Source: an uncultured Porphyromonadaceae bacterium
GTDB taxonomy: Bacteria > Bacteroidota > Bacteroidia > Bacteroidales > Muribaculaceae
Direction: 5' to 3'
Assembly (NCBI GenBank): GCA_947643165.1
Contig: CANRVB010000001.1
Span: 186,001 to 250,000 of the forward strand
Length of the DNA: 64,000 nucleotides
The notes below the pieces were generated by a model. It did not search any database, was not told where the DNA came from, and saw only the letters and a list, made by a program, of their open reading frames with translations. The translations under genes were made by a program, and so were the position numbers. This document shows, in pieces, positions 15,612 through 25,826 of the stretch (the first letter of the stretch is position 1; each line of letters opens with the position of its first letter).

Positions 15612-17327
15612 TTAGTAACCGGGATTCTGAGTCATCTTCGAGCCGTAGGTGGCCATGATGTCACTGGGTATCGGGAAGAGATTCATATACTCGGGTATGC
15701 TGCCGCCGGCAGGCATGTTGTTCTTCCAGTTCCATGTGTAGGCACTGCCTGTGAACAGTCCGAAACGTATCAGGTCAGTACGACGTACATTCTCCCAATA
15801 AAGCTCACGGGCACGCTCGTCAATCATGTTATTCAGATTGTACTCTACGGCATTCCATGGTTCAACGCCTGCACGTGCGCGGACTATGTTGGCATACTGC
15901 AGACCGGTATTGCGGTCTCCGGCGCCACGGAGTGCGCACTCTGCTGCCATCAGATACACATCGGCAAGACGGATTATGGGGAAGTCTGTATCTGTAAACT
16001 CATTGGTCTGTGCGGGAAGACCGTTCACCTCTGCCAGACCTGCCCAGTTATATGTATAGCCGCTTGACGGATCTACGTATGTATGACGTGGAAGTGTGCC
16101 GTCGCTGTTTGCCTTCGTATTGGTAAACTTGATGGCCGCATAACCGTTGGTCATGGTCGAGAATTCATCGTTGGTGATGGTGAAGCCCTGCTTCTCCGTG
16201 CACCACAGATATGTGCGTGGATCGGCCGATACTCCGCCCGAGAAGTTGAACTTCTCTGCAAACTGCTCGCGGGCGTGCATACAGCTCCAGTCGGCGTTCA
16301 GACCATAGAGCACGGTAGGCATGCTGGCTGCAGAGATCGACGATGCGAGTATGAACATCGTGCCGCCATACGACTGGGTATACGGATAAGCGAAAGGTAT
16401 ACCCCAGAGTATCTCATTCTGATCCTTCAGAGAGCCGCCGGGCATGAACATATCGTTATTGCCGCAGAACAGTGCCAGATAGTCGTTGGCAAGACCCGAA
16501 CCCTGGAAACCACCGCCGCTGTGACGGTTGATGATGTTCTGGGCATGCTGCCAGCACTTGTCGTAGGCCGGGGTTCCGGTAAACACCTCACTGTTCAGGT
16601 AGTAACGGCACAACAAAGCCTCTACGCCATCCTTGCCTACACGGCCGTATACACCGCTGTCGCGGAAATTCTCCAGCACATCTTCAAGATCGGCCACAAC
16701 GAGATTGAACAGCTCTGTGCGGGTCTTCTGCTCAGGTACTTCGCCATAGGCCATGTCATCCCATGCGTAAGTGGCGTTTCCGAAGAAGTCGATCACATAG
16801 TAATAGCTCAGCGCACGCAATGCACGGGCTTCCAGTATGAACTGGTCTGCCTCCGACTGGAGATCGGCGTCAAGATTGAAGCTGCCGTCGCGCACCGTAC
16901 GTATAAAGTCGTTGCACACTGCTATATGGGTGTAGAAGCGGCCGTAGGCTCCATAAAGGTTACCATTCGACGAGCCCCAGGTGTTGGTGCAGAGATCGAA
17001 CACACCCACATCAGGCCATATCCAGTTCACCTCATCTGTAGTGAACTCATTGAGCATGAAGATCACGCGGCTCCAGTTCGACGTACCGCCGTCGAGACCC
17101 GATATATCGGCATCACCGCCGGGACCACCCTGTCCGCTCACAGCGAGGCTGCTGTAGCACTTGGCCATCACCTGTGCAAGATAATCACGGGGATTCTCGT
17201 TGAAGTTGCCCGGAGTTGTTTGGTTAGGGTCCTTCGGCATCTGGTCAAGATCGCCTGTACATGAGGCGAGGCCGGACATAGCCACCAGTGCGGCACCCAT
17301 GAAGAATTTGCTTATATTAAGTTTCAT
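15612..17327 (-). CDS. SusD/RagB family nutrient-binding lipoprotein
   Basis: The 571-residue lipoprotein has a signal peptide ending GLASC and the conserved opening CTGDLDQMPKDPNQT. It has the SusD fold: N-terminal TPR-like helices with EARALRALSYYYVIDFFGN (about residue 155) and a C-terminal ligand-binding half ending in the family-typical IPSDIMATYGSKMTQNPGY. SusD proteins cap the SusC barrel and deliver glycan to it. It sits 32 nt downstream of the SusC gene and directly before SusE. With SusE and SusF following, it probably binds alpha-glucans such as starch, but specificity cannot be read from the sequence. Confidence 0.95.
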   Translation of the reverse strand: MKLNISKFFMGAALVAMSGLASCTGDLDQMPKDPNQTTPGNFNENPRDYLAQVMAKCYSSLAVSGQGGPGGDADISGLDGGTSNWSRVIFMLNEFTTDEVNWIWPDVGVFDLCTNTWGSSNGNLYGAYGRFYTHIAVCNDFIRTVRDGSFNLDADLQSEADQFILEARALRALSYYYVIDFFGNATYAWDDMAYGEVPEQKTRTELFNLVVADLEDVLENFRDSGVYGRVGKDGVEALLCRYYLNSEVFTGTPAYDKCWQHAQNIINRHSGGGFQGSGLANDYLALFCGNNDMFMPGGSLKDQNEILWGIPFAYPYTQSYGGTMFILASSISAASMPTVLYGLNADWSCMHAREQFAEKFNFSGGVSADPRTYLWCTEKQGFTITNDEFSTMTNGYAAIKFTNTKANSDGTLPRHTYVDPSSGYTYNWAGLAEVNGLPAQTNEFTDTDFPIIRLADVYLMAAECALRGAGDRNTGLQYANIVRARAGVEPWNAVEYNLNNMIDERARELYWENVRRTDLIRFGLFTGSAYTWNWKNNMPAGGSIPEYMNLFPIPSDIMATYGSKMTQNPGY

Positions 17328-17359
17328 ATCTATTCCTTGGTAGTATGGGTGATATTAGA

Positions 17360-20300
17360 TTAGAAAGTGGCCACCAGACCGAGGGTGAAGGTGATAGGAC
17401 GCGGATAGATATTGTTGTCTATGCCACTGAACACTTCCGGATCAAGGCCCTTGTACTTTGTTATCACAAAAGGATTCTGCACGGCGCCAAACAGACGCAG
17501 ACGCAGGTTGTTGTTCATCAGGTCCTGCCAGGTATAGCCGAGAGTTATGTTGTCGCAGCGTACGAAACCTGCGTTGCTCAGCCAGTAGTCCGACAGATAT
17601 GTGTTGCTGGTCTGACCGCCCTTGAAGTAGAAATCAGTCTTCAGCAGATTTGCCACACCCGATGTGTTATAGGTGTCCGACAGAGTCGAGTGGGTCGAAG
17701 CCACGTCATTGTATACGTAGTTGCCGATCGATGCACGCAGCTGGAAGCCGAAGTCCCAGTTCTTGTAGTTGAATGTGTTGTTCCACGACAGTGTCACCTT
17801 CGGATCCTTCGAATGACGGAACACGCGGTCATTGTCGTCTATCGTGCCGTCACCGTTCTGATCGACATAGCAACCCTCTATGGGCATGCCGTCCTGGTCA
17901 TAAACCTGTTCGTAGAGCAGATATGTGTATGCCGGATAGCCCACCTTGTGAGCCTGCACGTTGTTGCTTGTACCGCCGCTTATGCCGCCGGTAGCTACAA
18001 ACGAGTTCGGGTCATCTGTATTATTGAGTTTGGTGATCTTGTTCGAGTTCCAGGCAACATTGAAGCCGGTCGACCAATTGAAGTCATCGCTAACTATCGG
18101 ACGGGCGGTGATAGTCGCTTCCAGACCCAGGTTGCGCAGTGTACCTATGTTCTGGTTCATCATGTTCGATGTTGCCGAACCCGGAGCCACAGTCACAAAC
18201 GACAGCAGATCCTTCGACTCTCTCAGATACCAGTCCAAAGCTACACTCATGCGGTTGTTCAGGAAGCCCATGTCAAGGCCGACATTCCATGTTGTGGTCT
18301 CCTCCCATTTCAGATTGGGGTTGTAGGCGCCAGGATAGAGTGTATTGCCTATCACCGTGCTACCGTTCACATACTGTCCGTTATACATATTCGGATAGTA
18401 GCTGCCCTGGATGCTCTGGCTGTATACAGGCATATAGGGGAAGTATCCTTCAACCTCCTGCTGACCGGTGACACCCCAGCCCAGGCGGAGCTTCATCTCG
18501 TTCATTGTGTCGCGCAGAGGCTCGAAGAAACTCATCTCGTTGATCTTCCAGCCAAGTGCTACCGACGGGAACAGACCCCAGCGGTTGTTCTTGCTGAATC
18601 GCGATGTTCCGTCATCACGCAGGGTGAATGTCAGAAGATATGTGTCCTTGAAGGTATAGTTCAGACGGCCATAGAAGCTGACAAGCATCAGATTACCGGT
18701 ATTCCAGCGGTATTCAGGTGCGATACGCGAGCCCGGTGCGGCTGTCGATGTGTTCTCCGTAAGTATGCCGCCGGTTGTTGCCGGACCATAGAAACCGTAC
18801 GATGTGTATTCTGTACCGTTGTTCCAGCCCATGGCATCGAAACGCTGCCAACCATAACCGGCCATCACGTCGATGTTCGACTGGATAGACTCTACATCCT
18901 TCTTATAGTTGAGATAGAAGTCAAGCAGTGTGTTGCGGCGCAACTCACGCACTTGATAGTGCGTGCCGGCACCATTCTTGATGTTTTCGTTCCATGATGT
19001 GGGCGAGTTCTGGGCAACATAGATATGCTCGTTCGACTTGCTCACGTCATAACCGAGGTTAAGGTTCACATGCAGATCAGGCAGGAAATGGAAACCGTAG
19101 TCTATCGAGAAATTACCGTTCGAACGATACACATTCGCAACGTCATCCTTGTCGTTTACCACAGCTACCGGGTTTACTGTTCCGTTGATGTTCCATGAGT
19201 TGAACTGGTCGGTGGTAACCGATGTGTAGCCATTATAGAAGTACGGGAACTGCGAGTTGCCCGATGCTATGTTGCTCATTACAGGCACTGTCGGATTGAA
19301 CGCCACTGCACTGCCGACCGCACCCTCATTGCTGAAGCGGTTGCGTATGTAGTAACCCTTCACATTGGCGGCTATCTTCAGAAGGCCGTCAAAGAATGTC
19401 GGAGTCAGATTGAAACCGGCTGTCGCACGCTGCATCTGCGAACCCTTCAGGATACCCTCGTTATTGGTATATGTACCGCTCACACGATATGGCAGGAAAC
19501 CTACCGTACCGCCTACGCTAAGGTTGTAGTCCTGCGAAACAGTGGTGCGGAGCACCTCTTTCTGCCAGTTGGTGTTGGCATTGCCGAGTGTCTTGGCAGC
19601 ATCCGATTCCGCACCCCAGTAATTGGTTATCATATCGCGGAACTCGTTTGCGCTCAACACGTCCCAGGTCTTGCGGGCTGTGTTCACATACATATTGGCC
19701 GAGAAGTTCACCTGCGGACGGCCGCCACGGCCCTTCTTCGTCGTGATGATAATGACGCCGTTCGATGCGCGGCTACCGTAGATGGCAGTTGCCGATGCGT
19801 CCTTGAGGATTGTCATCGACTCGATGTTGTCAGGTGAGATCATAGCGAGAGGATTCGCCATACCCTGCACTCCATCGTTACTCAGAGGCACACCGTCAAG
19901 CACTATAAGAGGGTCATTGCTGGCCGACAGCGACGAACCGCCACGTATGCGGATTGTCGCGCCGCCTTCCGGGCTACCGCCCGAGCTGGTTACTACCACA
20001 CCTGGAGTAGCGCCGACAAGCAGATCCTGCGCCGATGTCGCTATACCTGCTTCTATCTCATCTGGTTTGACAAGGGCTACCGATCCGGTGGCATCGCTCT
20101 TCTTTACTGCACCGTAACCTATGGCTACTACCTCGCCCAGCACCATAGAGTTCTCGCTCATCACGATATCGATGTGCGTACGGCCTTCTACGGCTATTTC
20201 CTGGGTGTTATAGCCAACGTAGCTAACGGTAAGGATTGCATCAGGTGCTACTTCCAGACGGAAGTTGCCGTCGATATCGGTGGCTGCGCCTGTGCCGCCG

Positions 20301-20458
20301 TTCGACACGACACTCGCCCCTATCAGAGGCTCACCCTCGGGATCGGTCACCGTGCCGGTAACCGTAATCTTCTGCGCCAGAGCTGGCAATGTCAGGCATA
20401 ATACCATAACAAGTACAAGCCATGCTCTCCGGCTCAGGTTGAAACAAACGTTCTTCAT
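17360..20458 (-). CDS. SusC/RagA family TonB-linked outer-membrane receptor
   Basis: I start this at the second Met (20458), giving 1,032 residues and a cleaner signal peptide (MKNVCFNLSRRAW... ending PALAQK); 20470 is possible. Order: a carboxypeptidase-D-like regulatory domain (about 30-105, VTGTVTDPEGEPLIGASVV), a TonB-box region near GEVVAIGYGAVKKSDATGSV, a plug with TIRIRGGSSLSASNDPLIVL and the SusC signature GSRASNGVIIITTKKG, then the 22-strand barrel ending in Phe. There is no N-terminal STN domain, so it is not expected to signal to an anti-sigma factor. It forms the first gene of the susC-D-E-F operon and imports oligosaccharide with energy from TonB. Confidence 0.96.
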   Translation of the reverse strand: MKNVCFNLSRRAWLVLVMVLCLTLPALAQKITVTGTVTDPEGEPLIGASVVSNGGTGAATDIDGNFRLEVAPDAILTVSYVGYNTQEIAVEGRTHIDIVMSENSMVLGEVVAIGYGAVKKSDATGSVALVKPDEIEAGIATSAQDLLVGATPGVVVTSSGGSPEGGATIRIRGGSSLSASNDPLIVLDGVPLSNDGVQGMANPLAMISPDNIESMTILKDASATAIYGSRASNGVIIITTKKGRGGRPQVNFSANMYVNTARKTWDVLSANEFRDMITNYWGAESDAAKTLGNANTNWQKEVLRTTVSQDYNLSVGGTVGFLPYRVSGTYTNNEGILKGSQMQRATAGFNLTPTFFDGLLKIAANVKGYYIRNRFSNEGAVGSAVAFNPTVPVMSNIASGNSQFPYFYNGYTSVTTDQFNSWNINGTVNPVAVVNDKDDVANVYRSNGNFSIDYGFHFLPDLHVNLNLGYDVSKSNEHIYVAQNSPTSWNENIKNGAGTHYQVRELRRNTLLDFYLNYKKDVESIQSNIDVMAGYGWQRFDAMGWNNGTEYTSYGFYGPATTGGILTENTSTAAPGSRIAPEYRWNTGNLMLVSFYGRLNYTFKDTYLLTFTLRDDGTSRFSKNNRWGLFPSVALGWKINEMSFFEPLRDTMNEMKLRLGWGVTGQQEVEGYFPYMPVYSQSIQGSYYPNMYNGQYVNGSTVIGNTLYPGAYNPNLKWEETTTWNVGLDMGFLNNRMSVALDWYLRESKDLLSFVTVAPGSATSNMMNQNIGTLRNLGLEATITARPIVSDDFNWSTGFNVAWNSNKITKLNNTDDPNSFVATGGISGGTSNNVQAHKVGYPAYTYLLYEQVYDQDGMPIEGCYVDQNGDGTIDDNDRVFRHSKDPKVTLSWNNTFNYKNWDFGFQLRASIGNYVYNDVASTHSTLSDTYNTSGVANLLKTDFYFKGGQTSNTYLSDYWLSNAGFVRCDNITLGYTWQDLMNNNLRLRLFGAVQNPFVITKYKGLDPEVFSGIDNNIYPRPITFTLGLVATF

Positions 20459-20626
20459 GCAAGAGGTCATGTAAGTTAATATAAATTTTTTGGTTAATTT
20501 CTATAATCTCTACAGCCACAAACTTTTCATGGTGGCGATCATGTTATTTATTCTATCTGTCTGGTCTTGTGGCTATATCTACTCGACCGAATCGTTTTCA
20601 TGAATCATTTCATGGTGAATCAGCTG

Positions 20627-20634
20627 CAAATTAA
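20627..20634 (-). promoter_or_regulatory. Possible -7 element for the Sus-like operon
   Basis: On the minus strand TTAATTTG, one mismatch from TAnnTTTG, lies about 170 nt upstream of the susC start, with a TTG 22 bp further upstream. The long AT-rich leader (20459-20626) could carry post-transcriptional control; no riboswitch is recognised. The rest of the gap to 20846 holds only the hairpin at 20775. Confidence 0.3.
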
Positions 20635-20774
20635 GGCATTTTTTTTGAATAATTCACAATTTTTCCTCAAAAATTTGTCACATTTTTCTTATTTCAAATA
20701 TGTCTTGATACGCGCCCCACCCTTTTCCCCTATTATTCAGCACATTCCGGGCTGAATCCGGCACGCATACGCGA

Positions 20775-20816
20775 CTGCCGCCGCCGACAAGCCATGAAAG
20801 CTGTCAGCGGCGGCAG
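20775..20816 (-). terminator. GC-rich hairpin after the DUF4836-like gene
   Basis: A 14-bp stem with one G-U pair (20775-20788 with 20803-20816) lies 31 nt after the stop codon. No T tract follows on the minus strand, so it may act as an mRNA end stabiliser or a Rho-assisted stop rather than a classical terminator. Confidence 0.45.
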
Positions 20817-20846
20817 TAAGTCTCTTTACGTTTCCGTAATTACGGT

Positions 20847-22208
20847 TTAGAAGCCAGGCATACGCGACATCCCGGTCGCCGTCAGCTTCTTCAGCGGATT
20901 ATCCTTGCCGTCATGCAGCGACATCTCTATCTTGCCGCCTGATTCCTCTATCTGTATCTTCAGTAGCATATTACCAGGTTCACTGGCACCAAATACCAGT
21001 TCGGCAGGCACATTTGCAACAACACCGCCATTCTTACCCTCGAATGTCGTGGTCAGATCATTCTCACCCTTACCGTCGAGCGGAGTGGTCGATATGGCGA
21101 AGTTGCCGTCAACATTGCCGGCATATAGCTGGATACCACCCATCTCTATCCTCGTTATGCCGCTCTTGTCGTCGGCCACGGTCTTGGCACCGGCCATAGT
21201 TGCAAGCACACCTACAGTCCTCAGAGCCTCATCAACTCGCTCCTGTGGCATCCGCGCCATAAGCAGCAGGTTCCACTGCTCCGGATCGTTCCACGACCTC
21301 AGGTTCTCAGGATCCTTTGGCGAGACAGCCACCGCTACAGTTCCGTCTATACTCTTAAGATACGGCAACAGAGCCGGAATATAACGGCTTGCCTCGGTTC
21401 CGGCCAGCGACGTCGCCATCCGGCCCGCCGCGTCCCAGTCCAGTTCCGGAGTCAGACCAACGGCACCCACCACACCGGTCCCGCCGTTCACATACCTCAG
21501 GAAATCTGTATCAACACGCTTGAGACCCTTTATCTTCACCGGCTTGCCGCTCTGCTCCATGATGCTGAACGCCACACCGAGCACACCGCTCTCCTGCTTC
21601 CCGTTGAAGCAGTACCAGCTCTCGCCCTCCTTGGCTGTCCCGGCACCCATCGCACGCTGCGACACGGCGCCTGTCACGATACCCTTCTCCGACTCTATAT
21701 ACTCGGCGACACCCTTCAGCGCCGACATCGAAGCCTGCGCCGCCTCAGCATGCTGCGTCTTCACAAACTCCGCCGGACGTGCCTCGCCGGTCTCCCACGC
21801 GCCGCTGCCGTCATTGGCCAACACGATCGCGCTGCGGTTACTGCGGCTGTACACCTCATAATCTCCGTCGCTCACCGACGTATAGCCAGAGTCTGCCAAC
21901 GTAGCCCGCACCGACTCCATATCCTTCGGAATCACGACACTATACTGCTTCGCCGACGATGAGCTCACGAATGTCACGCGACCATCTTCCGACAAGCTCC
22001 CGAGCATCGCCATACTTCCAGCACTCCCGGCCTCCTTGGCCAGTTCATCAACGTTGACCACCGCAACCGCCCTTGTATCAGCCGGCAGCAGGTCAAGCAC
22101 CTTCCCGCGGTCACCCGAGCACGAGCTCATCATGCCGGCACTCACTCCCGCCACGGCTATCCCGGCGGCCACTATCAATCTTCTCGCTGCAAATCGCCTC
22201 ATTGTCAT
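20847..22208 (-). CDS. DUF4836-like lipoprotein of unknown function
   Basis: The frame is open to 22334, but that extension crosses the promoter at 22269. The ATG at 22208, after AAGGAAAAGAT, gives 453 residues with a lipoprotein signal (RRLIVAAGIAVAG... ending MMSSC). The mature protein starts KVLDLLPADTRAVAVVNVDELAK, a pattern I associate with the Bacteroidales family DUF4836 (unchecked). It has two similar halves, each starting with a phrase of the type 'value within the valid range' (VVGAVGLTPELDWDA in the second). No catalytic motif is seen. It is monocistronic and divergent from an aminotransferase gene. The function is unknown; a periplasmic or surface location is likely. Confidence 0.7.
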   Translation of the reverse strand: MTMRRFAARRLIVAAGIAVAGVSAGMMSSCSGDRGKVLDLLPADTRAVAVVNVDELAKEAGSAGSMAMLGSLSEDGRVTFVSSSSAKQYSVVIPKDMESVRATLADSGYTSVSDGDYEVYSRSNRSAIVLANDGSGAWETGEARPAEFVKTQHAEAAQASMSALKGVAEYIESEKGIVTGAVSQRAMGAGTAKEGESWYCFNGKQESGVLGVAFSIMEQSGKPVKIKGLKRVDTDFLRYVNGGTGVVGAVGLTPELDWDAAGRMATSLAGTEASRYIPALLPYLKSIDGTVAVAVSPKDPENLRSWNDPEQWNLLLMARMPQERVDEALRTVGVLATMAGAKTVADDKSGITRIEMGGIQLYAGNVDGNFAISTTPLDGKGENDLTTTFEGKNGGVVANVPAELVFGASEPGNMLLKIQIEESGGKIEMSLHDGKDNPLKKLTATGMSRMPGF

Positions 22209-22268
22209 ATCTTTTCCTTTTTCTTGTGTTTGACAACGCTTCCGCGTCATTAGTCCTAACATATCCCG

Positions 22269-22276
22269 CAAAGTTA
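22269..22276 (-). promoter_or_regulatory. -7 element (TAACTTTG) for the DUF4836-like gene
   Basis: An exact TAnnTTTG match on the minus strand, 60 nt upstream of the chosen start. With the element at 22308 it forms a divergent pair only 31 bp apart. Confidence 0.6.
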
Positions 22277-22307
22277 ATGTTTTTTTGCAAGCGTAAATCA
22301 TTTCAAC

Positions 22308-22315
22308 TAAATTTG
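22308..22315 (+). promoter_or_regulatory. -7 element (TAAATTTG) for the aminotransferase gene
   Basis: An exact match 28 nt upstream of the start codon at 22344. Confidence 0.6.
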
Positions 22316-22343
22316 CCGAAAATTTATTACACAAACCTCTATC

Positions 22344-23537
<1,194 letters not shown>

Positions 23538-23561
23538 TCAATCCCTCCCCCGACATACACC

Positions 23562-23595
23562 AAGCCCCGCATCCCCTGATGCGGGGCTTCATTTT
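23562..23595 (+). terminator. Terminator after the aminotransferase gene
   Basis: An 11-bp perfect stem (AAGCCCCGCAT at 23562-23572 with ATGCGGGGCTT at 23579-23589), loop CCCCTG, then CATTTTT. Confidence 0.88.
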
Positions 23596-23610
23596 TCCCC
23601 ATAAACCCCA

Positions 23611-23720
23611 AAAACCTCTCCTCTCTCCACTCTCCCCAAAACCCACTCTCCTCTCTCCACTCTCCCCAAAACCCACTCTCCTCTCTCCACTCTCCCCAAA
23701 ACCCACTCTCCACCCTCCAC
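23611..23720. repeat. 30-bp tandem repeat, about 3.7 copies
   Basis: The unit CTCTCCTCTCTCCACTCTCC plus CCAAAACCCA repeats with an exact 30-bp period at 23611, 23641 and 23671, and decays after 23701. The plus strand is almost purely pyrimidine apart from A runs. It lies between two facing terminators and codes for nothing convincing. Confidence 0.92.
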
Positions 23721-23733
23721 TAAAAACTATAAA

Positions 23734-23764
23734 CTAAAAAAAGCGCCGGCATCGCTGCCGGCGC
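23734..23764 (-). terminator. Terminator of the second SusC/SusD operon
   Basis: A 9-bp GC stem (GCGCCGGCA at 23743-23751 with TGCCGGCGC at 23756-23764), loop TCGC, then CTTTTTTTAG on the minus strand. Confidence 0.88.
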
Positions 23765-23788
23765 CATTAGGCTATTGATCTTTATTTA

Positions 23789-25813
23789 TCAATCGATCGA
23801 CTCAGCTCCCTTACCTGAGAGTTTCGGCCAACCCGGGTTCTGATAGATCACCGAGTTATTCACGCTCTCGTCTGGCGATGCATTCGAGAAGCTTGCCTGA
23901 GGTATCGGGCTCAGATAGTGGGCGCGGGTGAAGCGCAGACCGTCAAAGGCCAGGTTCTGCACGCGGGTTATCTGATAAGGACGTACATACGGGCCCGAGA
24001 TGCTCTCGCTCGACATATTGCCGGCACCATCAACATTCACTACAGGCTCCAGGATTGAGCCGTCCGAACGCTTCAGACACAGCGGGCTGTTCTTGTCTGC
24101 ATATACAGTGCCCCAATACTTGATACCCTCTATCTGATAAGGAGTGGTTATCATCTGGTCCATTGCACACCAGCGGCGAAGGTCGTTCAGACGCAGTGCC
24201 TCTGCGCACAGCTCGTTGCGGCGCTCGCGGCGTATGTTATACAGAGTCGGGTCTATCAGTGCGCCGTGCGAATATGCGCCCCAGTCCCACTTTGCCTCCT
24301 CGTCCATCTGAGTGGCAGCGATAGTCTTTGTGTAGTCAGGATCTACCATAGCGCGGGTGCGCAGTGCGCGCCAGTAGCTCTGGGCTGTTGCGTCTATGGT
24401 GTGGTTCAGCTCATACGATGCCTCCATGTAGTTCAGCATAGCCTCCGTTGCGCGGAATACTATCGAACCACACAGGCCCACATTGTGCGAGTTGGCCCAT
24501 GCACCGTTATAGTGCTTGCCCTTCTTCACGCAGTAGCCGGTCACCGCGCGTGTATCGTCTGTACCGCCATCAAGCAGCCAGCCCTCACGCCACAGCACGG
24601 GCTCACCCGAGTTAGGATCATAATAGTCTACGCTCTCGTCATTCTTGGTGAAGATCTGTATACGCGAGTCGCGGTCCTGCAGTGTAGCCTTGATGCCCTG
24701 GTTCTCCCAGTTGGGATCATAACCCGAGTTGGCTGCATAGATAGGCAGACCGTTGCGCATCAGGAACGAGTTCACCATGCCGCGTGTCCAGCCGGTGTTA
24801 CCGCCGTTACGCATCATCTGCATCTGGAAGTTGTTGGTCACCTGGAGAGATGCGTCAAACTTCTTCCACAGCAGCACCTCGCTGTACTGATCCATGTCTA
24901 CGTCACAGAACATTGTGTAATACGGGTTCAGCGATGCCAGTGCCGAGTTCATGCCCTCCGGAGCGCCCGTGTTCTGTACAAGGTTGTTCACCACCATGTC
25001 ACCCACCTGCTTGGCCGATGTCATGGCCTCGCTCAGGAAGTAGTTGATCTCGCTGTCTATGTCAAACGAGCCAAGATCTGCCAGGTCGCCAGGCCAGCCC
25101 GGTCCGCCGGGAACGAGCGCTGTGCCCTTGTGATACTTCAGCCATGTGCCCTCGAACAGTGCAACGCGGCTGCGGAACAAGCGTGCTGTTGTCTTGTTCA
25201 GACCCTGCTTGCCATACTTGCTGGTCTCCGGAAGCAGACGTATTGCCTCGTCAAGCTCGCTCAATATGAAGCGGGCCACCTGGTTGCGCGGTTTGCGCTT
25301 GGCAAGTTCCAGAAGCTCCTCCTTGTTCTCCGTCGGAAGAACGGTATAGATGGGATAGTCACCATAGCTCGAATAGCCGCTGTAGAACGCGTATGCCCTG
25401 AAGAAGTGCATCTCGCCCATATACTGGTCTATCTCGCTCTGTGCGCCGCTTATACTTCCGTTGTCATACTTCTCCTGCGCCATAGCGAAGAAGTAGTTTA
25501 TCTGACGGATGGTGCTGAAGCTCCACGAGTCGCTGCCTACTCGCCATTCGCCCGGTATGTAGCGGGTCGATGCCGATATCGCAACCTGGTTGTCGGTTCC
25601 GTTGTCCGTGGCAAACGTTCCATAGTCGTATGCCGAGCCGCTGTAAGGCAGCAGTGTGTAGAACGGAACACTATATGTGGCGAGCTCTGAGGCCTGGTTG
25701 AAGTAGCCCTCGCCCGTAAGGTTTGATTCCGGCTCGCGATTCAGAAAATCGTCGCACGAAGTCAACCCCATTAACGATGCGCCTATCACGAGCGCCGATA
25801 TGTATTTTTTCAT
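23789..25813 (-). CDS. SusD/RagB family lipoprotein (second system)
   Basis: The 674-residue lipoprotein has a signal ending GLTSC and the typical SusD opening CDDFLNREPESNLTGEGYFN. The TPR-type half includes GEMHFFRAYAFYSGYSSYGDYPI, and the C-terminal end RFTRAHYLSPIPQASFSNAS is the family's closing segment, with the usual NPGWP. At 674 residues it is longer than the average SusD (about 550-600), mainly in the middle. It lies 13 nt downstream of its SusC partner. Neither SusE-like proteins nor glycoside hydrolases are nearby, so the substrate is unknown. RagAB-like peptide uptake is as possible as glycan uptake. Confidence 0.95.
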   Translation of the reverse strand: MKKYISALVIGASLMGLTSCDDFLNREPESNLTGEGYFNQASELATYSVPFYTLLPYSGSAYDYGTFATDNGTDNQVAISASTRYIPGEWRVGSDSWSFSTIRQINYFFAMAQEKYDNGSISGAQSEIDQYMGEMHFFRAYAFYSGYSSYGDYPIYTVLPTENKEELLELAKRKPRNQVARFILSELDEAIRLLPETSKYGKQGLNKTTARLFRSRVALFEGTWLKYHKGTALVPGGPGWPGDLADLGSFDIDSEINYFLSEAMTSAKQVGDMVVNNLVQNTGAPEGMNSALASLNPYYTMFCDVDMDQYSEVLLWKKFDASLQVTNNFQMQMMRNGGNTGWTRGMVNSFLMRNGLPIYAANSGYDPNWENQGIKATLQDRDSRIQIFTKNDESVDYYDPNSGEPVLWREGWLLDGGTDDTRAVTGYCVKKGKHYNGAWANSHNVGLCGSIVFRATEAMLNYMEASYELNHTIDATAQSYWRALRTRAMVDPDYTKTIAATQMDEEAKWDWGAYSHGALIDPTLYNIRRERRNELCAEALRLNDLRRWCAMDQMITTPYQIEGIKYWGTVYADKNSPLCLKRSDGSILEPVVNVDGAGNMSSESISGPYVRPYQITRVQNLAFDGLRFTRAHYLSPIPQASFSNASPDESVNNSVIYQNPGWPKLSGKGAESID

Positions 25814-25826
25814 TGATTTCGTTGTA

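Noticed and set aside
17345-18997. 550-codon open frame opposite the first SusC gene
   Set aside because: His/Val/Cys-rich shadow with no domain. The SusC reading is complete with all signatures.
23611-23720. Possible CRISPR array
   Set aside because: The 30-bp units follow each other directly with no spacers, and no cas genes are present.
24266-25690. 474-codon open frame opposite the second SusD gene
   Set aside because: Same reason: a compositional shadow of a well-supported gene.
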